In this document: in pieces, positions 10,851 to 22,143 of the stretch
Layout: each line of letters starts with the position of its first letter
Position numbering within the stretch: the first letter of the stretch is position 1
Origin: Brachionus rotundiformis
Taxonomy: Eukaryota > Rotifera > Eurotatoria > Ploima > Brachionidae
Length of the DNA stretch: 64,000 bases
Assembly (NCBI GenBank): GCA_016802295.1
Contig: JAESIW010000200.1
Coordinates: 124,001-188,000, forward strand
Direction of reading: 5' to 3'
The notes under the pieces: model-generated
Seen by the model: the letters and a program-made list of their open reading frames with translations, nothing else
Told to the model about the DNA's origin: nothing
Database searches by the model: none
Translations under genes and position numbers: made by a program

Positions 10851-13800
10851 ATGCTTCCTTATATCCAATTTCGGTGGCTGGCCTTGCTATTTTTGTTTTA
10901 CAGATGCCAGGCGGAAAACTGTAAGAATTTTTGACTTTAATGTTTGCCTCTAGTGACCAAAATATTTCCAAGACCAAATAAAAAGTGTGTGCCTGAGCGA
11001 AAAACCGCGCTCCATGACCATCAATTGCCCTAGCAACAAGATCACCCGGATCCTCAAGGCCTACTACGGCTACAGCTGGTCAGGCGACTGTCATTTTATA
11101 GAAAAGGACTGCATAGTGGACGTGCCCAACGAGGACCTGAGCTGTCTGGGCGAGGGCTGCTCGGTCAAGATAATCGACTCGCCCATCATCTTGCAAGAGT
11201 GCTGGAACTTAATGGCATCCTACATTCAGATAGACTATGAATGCATACCTGTCGAGGAGCTGCAGAATATGTGCAATGTGCAGGAAAGCGAAAGGGCCGT
11301 AGGCTACATAGTCACGCCGAACTATCCGAGCGTGCTCGACATGGACTTCAGCTGTCCGTGCACATTGTCCGCTCCCCAGGGCCACACAGTAGCTATAGAA
11401 GTGCTCGACTTTCGCTTGCCCAGCTGTTCCCAAGCTGGCCTGACTCTGTGGAGCGATTCGTCCACATACACCCATTGTCTAAGCATTTCTGGCGGTCTTC
11501 TGCCCGGCAGCCAAAGCCAAAACATTTCCATGCGTCTTCACTCAGAGACCAGAAAGCTGAATGCTGGATTTTTATTAAAATATTTTAGTAAAATTGATTT
11601 TATTTTAATTTAAATACAAAAAATTTATTTAATTTTTTATCAATTAAAGCCAACCCAGCCAGTAATGGCACTAGCAAGGTCAAGTTTGTGTGCTATGGGT
11701 CGATGACCAACTGGAATTTGAAAAACTCCACGCAAAAATTGCTTGTCCAGAACCCTGTGCAAGAAGTTAAAGTAAGGCCGAAAAAAAATGACTCTTTGCC
11801 AAATCAAGGATTCTTTGTACGTAAGAGCAAGATTGATGCCATGGCCAAGAGCGACATTCTAAAAGAGGTAAGCTCACTGATTACCACAGACTTTCTCAAG
11901 ACTTGAATTTTTTCATTTCCAGGACGCACATGGTCAACAGTCCAATGCAGCCAGACCAAAAGGTAACTTCTAATAACTCAAATTAAATTCAATTTCATTC
12001 AGTTTATCTAATCTGTTTTTTAATGTTTAAGTTGTTTAAAATTTTTTTTTATTTGAATTAAGTCTCCACTTAAACGCTGATTTTCAAGGCTCATAAGATT
12101 TAAGTATTTCAATCTGTCTTCATAAGACTTAGTTCTAATAGAGTCGTTAACCAATTTTGTCGCTATTCATTGTAAAAGAATTTCTTATTAGACCCAGCAT
12201 TCGGTAATCTTTCATAGCTGTTACAGTCCTTTGTTTATTCCATTCTAAGTCATTTGTAATAAAAAAACCTTTTCTGTTATCTCCTCTAAGAAATGAGAAA
12301 CATGTTGGTATTTTTTAGAAAATCTGAGAAAATCAAATTAATATTATTAAATATTGGAAGTTTGACCTCTTGATCACGATGCTATTAATTATATAAAATC
12401 AGATAATTTATTTTTATTTAAAAGATAATTTAGGAAAGGGGGAATTTCCAGGGCAGCTCCGAATGACATAACCTTCTTTTCAGCTCTCTTGTTAGCAACA
12501 ATTTTAATTTTATAAAATTTAGATTTTAAAAAAAAAACATGTTTTGTTTGTATTTACAAGTCAGCTATGTACTTGCAAGAAGGTATACTATCGAATGGAG
12601 TTTTGTATTTTGAGTTGTTTCTGTTAGTATTATGAATCAGATAGTCCATTATTTCCTCAGCTATTAATTCATGGTTCTGCTTTGTAGCAACAAATTTCAA
12701 AAATAGCTTGTTTGCCCTGTCATCGATCAGATCAACTTTTAATTCTTTATGAATTTTTTTGATACTTGTCTTTAGCGGGAAATATTTGATGATTTTCAAA
12801 ATCCGATTTTGCATTTTTTGAATTTCAGATTTAATCTTCTGGGTACCTGATTGAAGTATTATAAAGCAGTAATCGAAAAGTGATCTTATGAGAGACATAT
12901 AAAGCATTCTATTGATTTTTATTGAGGATCCCCATTTAGAGCCTGATTAGATTAATTTTGGAGATTTGTTTTGAGTTAATTATCTTTAGATGTTCTTTGT
13001 AGTAAATTTTAGGATCTAATTTTATACCGAGCAATGTCGGATTGGATTCAGTTGGGATTTGAGTGTTTCCGATTTTTATTTTCATTTCATACGTTTTCTC
13101 ATAGTTCTTGCAATGTCCAGCTCTAGTAAATGTTGTATAGCAGGTCTTCTTTTCGTTGATTTTAAATCCCCATTTTTTGCAGTACTCAATAATTATGTCA
13201 CAAATGCGTTTTGAAGAATTTTTTGGATATCCTTTTTAGTAGCTTTGGATACCCAGATACGGAGGTCATCTGCAAACAAGGCTGTTTTAACATCAGGTGG
13301 AATTATTTTTGCTATATCGCTAAAAAACAAAATGAAAATAGTTGGTGATAAGGAACTGCCTTGTGGTACCCCACAATTAATGAGCTTATCTTCTGATGTA
13401 TGACCATTGTATCTGACTTGAAAAGATCGGTAACTGTGGAAGTTATCAATCCATCGCAGGAATGTTGCATGGAGATTAAATAATTTTTCTAACTTAATTA
13501 AAATAATTAATACAATTCAGAAACAAATGACTTCTTCACCATTCTTAGTTCTTAGACAGGCTTTTTTCTCAATAATGTCTAGCATTTTACTAAGAAAAGG
13601 AAATCAGTGCGAGAAAAAAATTTGAACATCTAGGGATAGGTCATTTCAAACAACGGTCGCTAAAAATATATACAATTTTTTTTTTAGATTCTATTTCTGA
13701 TTTGATGAAAACAGGGTTTAGCCCCTAACCCTAAACCGTTAGTCTGAATAAGTCGTTGCTAACCCTTTAAACTTTTTTAGCACTCCTTATTAAGTCACAT

Positions 13801-15164
13801 GTCCGTAGTAAGTAGCTTCTTAACAATGACTATACACAGCTATACACTAAAAAGATCATTCTTTTCTCCTAATTCATTCCTTGTGGCGTTATGACTGAAA
13901 TTGTATTAGCAATTAGGATGCCACCACTATTTCCAAGATAACAGAAATAAAAAAATAATATTCTTTCAGAAAATATCTACTATGAATATTTAAAACAAAC
14001 AGAAATATCACAGAAAGTGAAATTTACATGAGACGGCCAGCTAAGCGGGTATTTTTGGTGGTACTCTTGGCCTGATTTTAGAAATAAGTGTTTTAAGCTT
14101 TGTGGAATTTTTGGATTTATTTTTTCAGATAATTAAAAAATTTGAAAATAACACCATTAAGATTAATAAAAAATTTGAGCTTATTTTTATTTTGATTCAT
14201 TCTCTGCCAAAATGTCATTCTCTTTGAGACTTAATTATTTTGCCATTTAGACAAGCCCAAAGACTGGACCGCCATCATAATAAGCATTATAGCATCTGTG
14301 GTGTTTTTACTGGTGCTGATCAATGCGCTTATATGGTTCATATTCTCGATTAAGTACTTTTCCACTCCAAAACTCCCCAAGAGACTATAGCTTTAAAATT
14401 TAGACGAGAAGATGGTATGAGCGCAAATATGACCAAAATTCAGAAACCAACCGAAAACTTCTATCCACCGTGCAATGACTTTTACAAGGTAAACTTCCAG
14501 GGAGAGGAACAGCCGGACATATACTCTGCCAATTCAGTCAATGGCATCTACAATACTGCCACTACGGCTAACTTTGTTCCAAGACAAAAAATGTGTAAGC
14601 ATACTGCAAAATGTTGAGAAAAATATCTTAAAAATTAACTTCATTCATAGGGAACAAATATCATCCATATGGTAGCAACAATCCTGAAATGTTCGTAAAA
14701 TAGTTTACAAAGCACAGTTTTTAAGCCTAGAATCTATTAGTTTATACCATATCTTTTGTTATTTATTCACTGTTAATCATGGCACATGTAAAATAAAATT
14801 TTAGACTAAAAGTTTGTTTTTTATTTATAGTAATCCGAGTGGTTTGGAACAGTTTTATACTGAGCAGCGTATGCCGAGTTCTATGCTGGGCGCCGAGTTT
14901 ATTACCAAGCCTAGGGGCAAAGAGCTGTATGAAAATCATGAGCGGGCCAAAAACCGCTACAAATATGACCTAGATGCCAAGTACTATACCAATAATGTTC
15001 AGGAATCTCAGCTGGACTCGGAATACTCGGTTATTGGTCATTTACCAAGTTTTAATAATTGTAAAAATAAGCTGGTTATGAATAAAAGCAATTATACAAG
15101 CCAAAATCCAGGTCTGTCTTTTCAGCACAGTTATCACCCTGCATCCTGGCTAAACGGCTTCTAG
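10851..15164 (+). CDS. Type I membrane protein with SUEL lectin and CUB-like domains
   Basis: Eight exons with closing phases: 10851-10920, 10973-11587, 11650-11867, 11923-11962, 14251-14353, 14404-14594, 14652-14703 and 14831-15164, giving 540 residues. ATG 10851 starts a signal peptide (WLALLFLFYRCQA). Residues about 31-115 form a SUEL/galactose-binding-lectin-like domain (CLSEKPRSMTINCPS, with AYYGYS and a Cys-rich end). Next comes a CUB-like region (VGYIVTPNYPSVLDMDFSC). Exon 14251-14353 encodes one membrane helix (AIIISIIASVVFLLVLINAL), followed by a cytoplasmic tail of about 200 residues rich in Tyr and Asn. This suggests a cell-surface glycan-binding or adhesion receptor, in the style of EVA-1-like proteins; that is inference. 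AATAAA follows at about 15185. The intron 14354-14403 is only 50 bp. The 2.3 kb intron 11963-14250 carries two LINE relics and a channel-gene relic. The donor at 14704 (TA/GTTTAC) is weak but required by phase. Confidence 0.8.
12040..12330 (-). mobile_element. LINE reverse transcriptase C-terminal fragment
   Basis: Minus-strand translation shows GFFITNDLEWNKQRTVTAMK (12270-12210), then MLGLIRNSF, then TKSYEDRLKYLNLMSLENQR about 12140-12080, a CR1-like RT tail with a deletion and frameshifts. It sits in the lectin intron, antisense. An essentially identical duplicate lies at about 17954-18244. Confidence 0.6.
12550..13480 (-). mobile_element. Non-LTR retrotransposon fragment (RT palm and thumb)
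   Basis: On the minus strand, 13450-13210 encodes NCGVPQGSSLSPTIFILFFS and ALFADDLRIWVSK (the conserved VPQGS and ADD motifs of a reverse transcriptase). 12907-12554 is an intact 117-codon frame of the RT tail (LIRSLFDYCFIILQSGTQKI). Frames between are disrupted, so it is inactive. It is of a different family from the neighbouring 12040-12330 fragment. It is duplicated at 18464-19390, where a 10 bp deletion near the right end is the main difference. Confidence 0.75.
13968..14166 (+). pseudogene. DEG/ENaC 3'-end relic
   Basis: Matches the last roughly 200 bp of the channel genes (ENIYYEYLKQTEISQK, then the pore helix SVLSFVEFLDLFFQ), but with an in-frame TGA, small deletions in the Gly-rich pore region and no upstream coding part. 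It lies in the lectin intron, so a channel gene fragment was already here before the tandem duplication. Its copy is at 19872-20070. Confidence 0.7.
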
Positions 15165-15351
15165 TTTGTTATTGTAAATATTTGAATAAATAAAGCATTT
15201 AAAAAAAATTTATTTTAATTAACTTATTTTATAAAGCCTTGAAAATATTTTTTTTAAGTTAAGAATAAATAAGATAAAATATCATCAATGGTAATCGTTG
15301 TTTTCTAAATGATGGTTAGGCACATGACATGACTTTCTGTTTCAATTTTTA

Positions 15352-15410
15352 TTTAAAAAATTCGGAAATGGCACCATTAAGGTATGGATTGGAACGAACA
15401 ATTTCAATTG
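15352..15410 (+). pseudogene. DEG/ENaC 3'-terminus relic upstream of channel gene 1
   Basis: A segment of about 60 bp (KKFGNGTIKVWIGTNNFN then stop) resembles the C-terminus of the channel genes at 22144-23622 and 31403-32893. Equivalent relics stand at the same distance upstream of channel genes 2 (21478-21540) and 3 (33535-33600, minus). These mark junctions of former tandem gene units. The rest of 15411-15990 is AT-rich upstream sequence shared with the other channel genes. Confidence 0.65.
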
Positions 15411-15996
15411 ATTTTTTTTAACTAAAAAAAAAAACATAAGAAAATTTGATATTTTTTACATATTAACATTTTCTAAATGTTGTTTAATCGAGAACAATTT
15501 CATTTGCTTCTAAAAAATTGTTCCATTTTTTAAAACGACTTTAACAAATAAAAAAATTAAATTTATTCATTTAATTAAAGATATTTTAGTTTGTTTTTAA
15601 CAAATTTATAGTCATTGGTACAAAAAAATTAGAAAATATAAATTTTTTTATTGATTTTTAAATCATCATTTAATTTAAAATTAAGCATGAAAGCTATGTG
15701 CTTAAATTTAACATTTTTAAAGACAATTAAATAAAAAAAAGTTCAAATCGTTCATTCTTTAAAAGTATGGCATCAGTAAGGGATCACTTAGCCTTTTTTT
15801 TTGGTAAGTAGAAAGATTATATGACAAATTATAATAAATCATAACTGTGATATTAACTTATTCAAACTAAATAATTTTTTTTATTTTTAATTTGGCTTCT
15901 AAATGTTTAAACGGAACAAATTTTTTCTTATTTTTTAGCGCTAATTCACTATTTAAATGACTTTCTAGAAAAAAAAGTAAAAATCAGATTTTAAAA

Positions 15997-17451
15997 ATGA
16001 ATCATTTGAAAAAAAAAAACATTAAATTGTTCGATATCTTTCTTGAATGGATCGAAATAATGACTATGCATGGGTTTCCAAACATATTTCGATCCAAATA
16101 TTGGTCTGTTCGAGTAATGTGGACCATATTCTTTCTTATCTCGAACGGATTTTGCTTTTATTTTATTGCTAAAAATATAATGTCCTTTTTTGAATATGAA
16201 GTAGTGACATCGATTAAGGTTGTCAAAAAAGATTCAATGCCTTTTCCTGCAGTAACTGTATGTAATGAAAATCCGTTTGTAACAGAAGATGGATTTAAGT
16301 ATGTAGAAGACTTTTTGAAAGAAAACAATCTAAATGGCGATACAATTTTGGGAAATATTAATAAATACAATTCTTCAATGCTTTATTTTAGCTATGTCCG
16401 TTATTTGGGTACATTGTTTTCTAAAGGAAAGTCGTCAGATTTTTTAAAAAAACTATCAATACCTTATGAACAAATGTTTGTAAGCTGCATGTTTAATTTC
16501 GTCCCTTGCGAAAAAGACGATTGGCATTGGTTTTATGACATCAGTTTTGGAAATTGCTACCGATTTAATGTTGCAAGAGATTCAAATGGCACAAAAAAAG
16601 AAATCAAACACACCACTTTAGAAGGTAAAAATAACGGTCTTAGAATAGAGCTTTTTGTTGGAATACCTAAAAACCAATCAACATTGAGTATAACGACTGG
16701 AGCACATGTATACATAAATGATAACTTATTTAAACCGATAAGTGGACAAGGTTTCGATGTAGCACCGGGTGAAAGTGCAAATCTTGTAATTGAAAGAGTG
16801 AAAGATCAACAATTACCCAAACCATATAGTGAATGCATTAAAAATATTGAGTCTATCGAGTCTTTTGATTCAGAGTATTATAAAAAGGTGATAGAATCAG
16901 ATTTTATATATAGTCAAGAGGAATGCTTGAAGGCATACCAAAGCTCGAAAGTTAATGAAAAATGTAATTGTGAGATACCGAGAAATAGTTATTTTATGGG
17001 AAATAAAAATTATTGTGATAGTTTAGAAGAATATTTTTGCAGCTTTATATCTGGTTCGGGATTAACATCATCAAAAATCAAAGACTTTTGCCCGACAGCA
17101 TGTGATTCAAATATCTTTACAATAACAAAATCAGAAAATAGATATCCATCTGAGTCTTATGCAGAAGTACTCATTAAAAATAATAAGATTAAAAATTTGT
17201 TTGATAACAGATCTGATATTGGTATTGATGAATTAGAAAAAAATATTCTATCAGTAAATATCTACTATGAATACTTAAAACAAACAGAGATATCCCAGAA
17301 AGCGAGTATTACATGGGACGGCTTAGTGGGAATTATTGGTGGTACTCTTGGCTTATTCTTAGGAATAAGTGTTTTAAGCTTTGTAGAATTTTTGGATTTA
17401 TTTTTTCAAGTAATATTTAAAAAATTTGGAAATAACACCATAGAGACATGA
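15997..17451 (+). CDS. DEG/ENaC-family sodium channel subunit, copy 1
   Basis: An intronless 484-residue protein. It has a cytoplasmic N-terminus with the gating His-Gly (MHGFPNI, residues 24-30), TM1 at about 38-60, and the post-TM1 motif FPAVTVCNENPF. A large Cys-rich ectodomain contains CPTACDSN near the end. TM2 lies at about 442-474 with the selectivity-filter G-I-S at about 456-458 followed by VLSFVEFLDL. The family forms trimeric amiloride-sensitive cation channels gated by peptides, protons or mechanical force; the ligand here cannot be read. Length is typical or slightly short for the family. It ends FGNNTIET, unlike copies 2 and 3, which end in KVWVSTNNLN. It is part of the tandem unit with the lectin tail exons. 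Confidence 0.9.
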   Translation: MNHLKKKNIKLFDIFLEWIEIMTMHGFPNIFRSKYWSVRVMWTIFFLISNGFCFYFIAKNIMSFFEYEVVTSIKVVKKDSMPFPAVTVCNENPFVTEDGFKYVEDFLKENNLNGDTILGNINKYNSSMLYFSYVRYLGTLFSKGKSSDFLKKLSIPYEQMFVSCMFNFVPCEKDDWHWFYDISFGNCYRFNVARDSNGTKKEIKHTTLEGKNNGLRIELFVGIPKNQSTLSITTGAHVYINDNLFKPISGQGFDVAPGESANLVIERVKDQQLPKPYSECIKNIESIESFDSEYYKKVIESDFIYSQEECLKAYQSSKVNEKCNCEIPRNSYFMGNKNYCDSLEEYFCSFISGSGLTSSKIKDFCPTACDSNIFTITKSENRYPSESYAEVLIKNNKIKNLFDNRSDIGIDELEKNILSVNIYYEYLKQTEISQKASITWDGLVGIIGGTLGLFLGISVLSFVEFLDLFFQVIFKKFGNNTIET

Positions 17452-18463
17452 AATGGGAAGAAAAATATTTTTTTATCTATTATATTTTTTCTCATTGTGA
17501 TAATTAATTGAGAATTAAATAAATATTTCATTAATTTTTTATTATTGTGAGAAAAGTGTCTCACTGTCCATTTTTAAAAAATGGTAATCAAACGGGTATC
17601 CGTTACAATTACAATCTTAGATATGACGTTCACATTTCTTTGTGTATGTGGTTTTTAATTTAATTAACACCTTTTTTAAAAGAACAAAATTAACATGTTT
17701 AAAAATATTTTTCATAATAATTAAAAAATTAAGACTATTTAATTCATTAATTGATTAAAATAAATTATTTAGTTTTGTCATAGCTGTAGTAACAGTTTAT
17801 AAAGAACTAAATAGTCAAAATCAATTGAATTTCCAGGACGCACATGGTCAACAGTCCAATGCAGCCAGACCAAAAGGTAACTTCTAATAACTCAAATTAA
17901 ATTCAATTTCATTCAGTTTATCTAATCTGTTTTTTAATGTTTAAGTTGTTTAAAATTTTTTTTTATTTGAATTAAGTCTCCACTTAAACGCTGATTTTCA
18001 AGGCTCATAAGATTTAAGTATTTCAATCTGTCTTCATAAGACTTAGTTCTAATAGAGTCGTTAACCAATTTTGTCGCTATTCATTGTAAAAGAATTTCTT
18101 ATTAGACCCAGCATTCGGTAATCTTTCATAGCTGTTACAGTCCTTTGTTTATTCCATTCTAAGTCATTTGTAATAAAAAAACCTTTTCTGTTATCTCCTC
18201 TAAGAAATGAGAAACATGTTGGTATTTTTTAGAAAATCTGAGAAAATCAAATTAATATTATTAAATATTGGAAGTTTGACCTCTTGATCACGATGCTATT
18301 AATTATATAAAATCAGATAATTTATTTTTATTTAAAAGATAATTTAGGAAAGGGGGAATTTCCAGGGCAGCTCCGAATGACATAACCTTCTTTTCAGCTC
18401 TCTTGTTAGCAACAATTTTAATTTTATAAAATTTAGATTTTAAAAAAAAAACATGTTTTGTTT

Positions 18464-19390
18464 GTATTTACAAGTCAGCTATGTACTTGCAAGAAGGTAT
18501 ACTATCGAATGGAGTTTTGTATTTTGAGTTGTTTCTGTTAGTATTATGAATCAGATAGTCCATTATTTCCTCAGCTATTAATTCATGGTTCTGCTTTGTA
18601 GCAACAAATTTCAAAAATAGCTTGTTTGCCCTGTCATCGATCAGATCAACTTTTAATTCTTTATGAATTTTTTTGATACTTGTCTTTAGCGGGAAATATT
18701 TGATGATTTTCAAAATCCGATTTTGCATTTTTTGAATTTCAGATTTAATCTTCTGGGTACCTGATTGAAGTATTATAAAGCAGTAATCGAAAAGTGATCT
18801 TATGAGAGACATATAAAGCATTCTATTGATTTTTATTGAGGATCCCCATTTAGAGCCTGATTAGATTAATTTTGGAGATTTGTTTTGAGTTAATTATCTT
18901 TAGATGTTCTTTGTAGTAAATTTTAGGATCTAATTTTATACCGAGCAATGTCGGATTGGATTCAGTTGGGATTTGAGTGTTTCCGATTTTTATTTTCATT
19001 TCATACGTTTTCTCATAGTTCTTGCAATGTCCAGCTCTAGTAAATGTTGTATAGCAGGTCTTCTTTTCGTTGATTTTAAATCCCCATTTTTTGCAGTACT
19101 CAATAATTATGTCACAAATGCGTTTTGAAGAATTTTTTGGATATCCTTTTTAGTAGCTTTGGATACCCAGATACGGAGGTCATCTGCAAACAAGGCTGTT
19201 TTAACATCAGGTGGAATTATTTTTGCTATATCGCTAAAAAACAAAATGAAAATAGTTGGTGATAAGGAACTGCCTTGTGGTACCCCACAATTAATGAGCT
19301 TATCTTCTGATGTATGACCATTGTATCTGATCGGTAACTGTGGAAGTTATCAATCCATCGCAGGAATGTTGCATGGAGATTAAATAATTT
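18464..19390 (-). mobile_element. Non-LTR retrotransposon fragment, duplicate
   Basis: Copy of the RT relic at 12550-13480 carried along in the tandem duplication. The 117-codon tail frame (18821-18468) is identical in protein. A 10 bp deletion near 19330 removes part of the segment upstream of the VPQGS motif. It is not an independent insertion. Confidence 0.75.
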
Positions 19391-19871
19391 TTCTAACTTA
19401 ATTAAAATAATTAATACAATTCAGAAACAAATGACTTCTTCACCATTCTTAGTTCTTAGACAGGCTTTTTTCTCAATAATGTCTAGCATTTTACTAAGAA
19501 AAGGAAATCAGTGCGAGAAAAAAATTTGAACATCTAGGGATAGGTCATTTCAAACAACGGTCGCTAAAAATATATACAATTTTTTTTTTAGATTCTATTT
19601 CTGATTTGATGAAAACAGGGTTTAGCCCCTAACCCTAAACCGTTAGTCTGAATAAGTCGTTGCTAACCCTTTAAACTTTTTTAGCACTCCTTATTAAGTC
19701 ACATGTCCGTAGTAAGTAGCTTCTTAACAATGACTATACACAGCTATACACTAAAAAGATCATTCTTTTCTCCTAATTCATTCCTTGTGGCGTTATGACT
19801 GAAATTGTATTAGCAATTAGGATGCCACCACTATTTCCAAGATAACAGAAATAAAAAAATAATATTCTTTC

Positions 19872-20070
19872 AGAAAATATCTACTATGAATATTTAAAAC
19901 AAACAGAAATATCACAGAAAGTGAAATTTACATGAGACGGCCAGCTAAGCGGGTATTTTTGGTGGTACTCTTGGCCTGATTTTAGAAATAAGTGTTTTAA
20001 GCTTTGTGGAATTTTTGGATTTATTTTTTCAGATAATTAAAAAATTTGAAAATAACACCATTAAGATTAA
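19872..20070 (+). pseudogene. DEG/ENaC 3'-end relic, duplicate
   Basis: Copy of the relic at 13968-14166, with the same in-frame TGA and lesions, in the duplicated intron. Shared lesions show that the relic predates the tandem duplication. Confidence 0.7.
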
Positions 20071-21187
20071 TAAAAAATTTGAGCTTATTTTTATTTTGAT
20101 TCATTCTCTGCCAAAATGTCATTCTCTTTGAGACTTAATTATTTTGCCATTTAGACAAGCCCAAAGACTGGACCGCCATCATAATAAGCATTATAGCATC
20201 TGTGGTGTTTTTACTGGTGCTGATCAATGCGCTTATATGGTTCATATTCTCGATTAAGTACTTTTCCACTCCAAAACTCCCCAAGAGACTATAGCTTTAA
20301 AATTTAGACGAGAAGATGGTATGAGCGCAAATATGACCAAAATTCAGAAACCAACCGAAAACTTCTATCCACCGTGCAATGACTTTTACAAGGTAAACTT
20401 CCAGGGAGAGGAACAGCCGGACATATACTCTGCCAATTCAGTCAATGGCATCTACAATACTGCCACTACGGCTAACTTTGTTCCAAGACAAAAAATGTGT
20501 AAGCATACTGCAAAATGTTGAGAAAAATATCTTAAAAATTAACTTCATTCATAGGGAACAAATATCATCCATATGGTAGCAACAATCCTGAAATGTTCGT
20601 AAAATAGTTTACAAAGCACAGTTTTTAAGCCTAGAATCTATTAGTTTATACCATATCTTTTGTTATTTATTCACTGTTAATCATGGCACATGTAAAATAA
20701 AATTTTAGACTAAAAGTTTGTTTTTTATTTATAGTAATACGAGTGGTTTGGAACAGTTTTATACTGAGCAGCGTATGCCGAGTTCTATGCTGGGCGCCGA
20801 GTTTATTACCAAGCCTAGGGGCAAAGAGCTGTATGAAAATCATGAGCGGGCCAAAAACCGCTACAAATATGACCTAGATGCCAAGTACTATACCAATAAT
20901 GTTCAGGAATCTCAGCTGGACTCGGAATACTCGGTTATTGGTCATTTACCAAGTTTTAATAATTGTAAAAATAAGTTGGTTATGAATAAAAGCAATTATA
21001 CAAGCCAAAATCCAGGTCTGTCTTTTCAGCACAGTTATCACCCTGCATCCTGGCTAAACGGCTTCTAGTTTGTTATTGTAAATATTTTAATAAATAAAGC
21101 ATTTAAAAAAATAATTTATTTTAATTAACTTATTTTATAAAGCCTTGAAAATATTTTTTTTAAGTTAAGAATAAATAAGATAAAATA

Positions 21188-21540
21188 ATATTCTATCAGT
21201 AAGTGAATACTTAAAACAAACAGAAATATCACAGAAAGCGAGTATTACATGGGAATAAGTGTTTTAAGTTTTGATCGATTTTCGTGGTTCTAGTCATTGA
21301 TGATATGCATTTTGCTGGTCTGTTCTTAATGTCTTAATGTGTTCCCATTGTTTAACTTATGACACTTTCATAGTATGTGAATTAACTTAGACACTTTATT
21401 TGGGTATCATCAATGGTAATCGTTGTTTTCTAAATTGTTGGTTATGCACATGACATGACTTTCTGTTTCAATTAGTATTTAAAAAATTCGGAAATAGCAC
21501 CATTAAAGTATGGATTGGAACGAACAATTTCAATTGATTT
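21188..21540 (+). pseudogene. Internally deleted DEG/ENaC 3'-end relics
   Basis: 21190-21270 reads ILSVSEYLKQTEISQKASIT and then jumps to GISVLSF, skipping the Gly-rich part of the pore helix. 21478-21540 holds the channel C-terminus again (NSTIKVWIGTNNFN). The 222 bp block 21188-21409 is absent from the equivalent place in unit 1 (about 15288), so it was gained here or lost there. Confidence 0.6.
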
Positions 21541-22143
21541 TTTTTATAACTAAAAAAAAAAAAACAAAAGAAAATTTAATATTTTATTCATATTAACATT
21601 TTCTAAATTTTGATTAAACTGAAACAGTTTTATTTGATCCTAAATAATTGTTCCATTTAATAAAACGACTTTTACAGATAAAAAAATAAGTTTTTAATCA
21701 TTTAGTTGAGGATAATTTAGTTTGTCTTTAATAAATTTATGGTCACTGGTACAAAAAAAATAGACTTATATAACTTTTTTATTGATTGATAATTATCATT
21801 TATTTTAAAAATTAGAATGAAAGCTATGTGCTTAAATTTAATATTTTTAATGACAATCAAATATAAAAAAAGTTCTGATCGTTCATTCTTTAAAAGTATG
21901 GCATCAATCATCAATTAAATAGAAAGATTTTATGACAAATTATAAAAAATCATAACTATGCTATTAACTCATTCATACCAAATAATTTTATAATTTTAAA
22001 TTTAACTTTATTTTTTAATTTATGGCTTCTTAATGTTTAAACGGAACAAATTTTTTTTTATCTTTTAGAATTTATTCATTATTTTGACTAATTAAGACTT
22101 ATTAAGACTTTCTAGAAAAAAAAGTAAAAATTCTATTTTAAAA

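Larger units (their letters stand above)
17837..21068 (+). pseudogene. Orphan duplicated 3' exons of the lectin membrane protein
   Basis: Exons 4'-8' (17837-17876, 20155-20257, 20308-20498, 20556-20607, 20735-21068) duplicate the TM and cytoplasmic-tail exons of the gene at 10851-15164. Every splice site is kept and the frame is intact, but the signal-peptide, lectin and CUB exons are absent. The only coding change noticed is Pro to Thr (NPSGLEQ to NTSGLEQ). They are either a headless pseudogene or alternative terminal exons that exon 3 (ending 11867) could splice to across the intervening channel gene. Exon 4' is preceded by TTTCCAG, so the acceptor is preserved. Confidence 0.75.

Noticed and set aside
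14354..14403. Stop codon soon after the lectin-protein membrane helix (STPKLPKRL then TAG), suggesting an early end
   Set aside because: A 50 bp GT-AG intron removes the stop and restores a long conserved cytoplasmic frame present intact in both duplicates.
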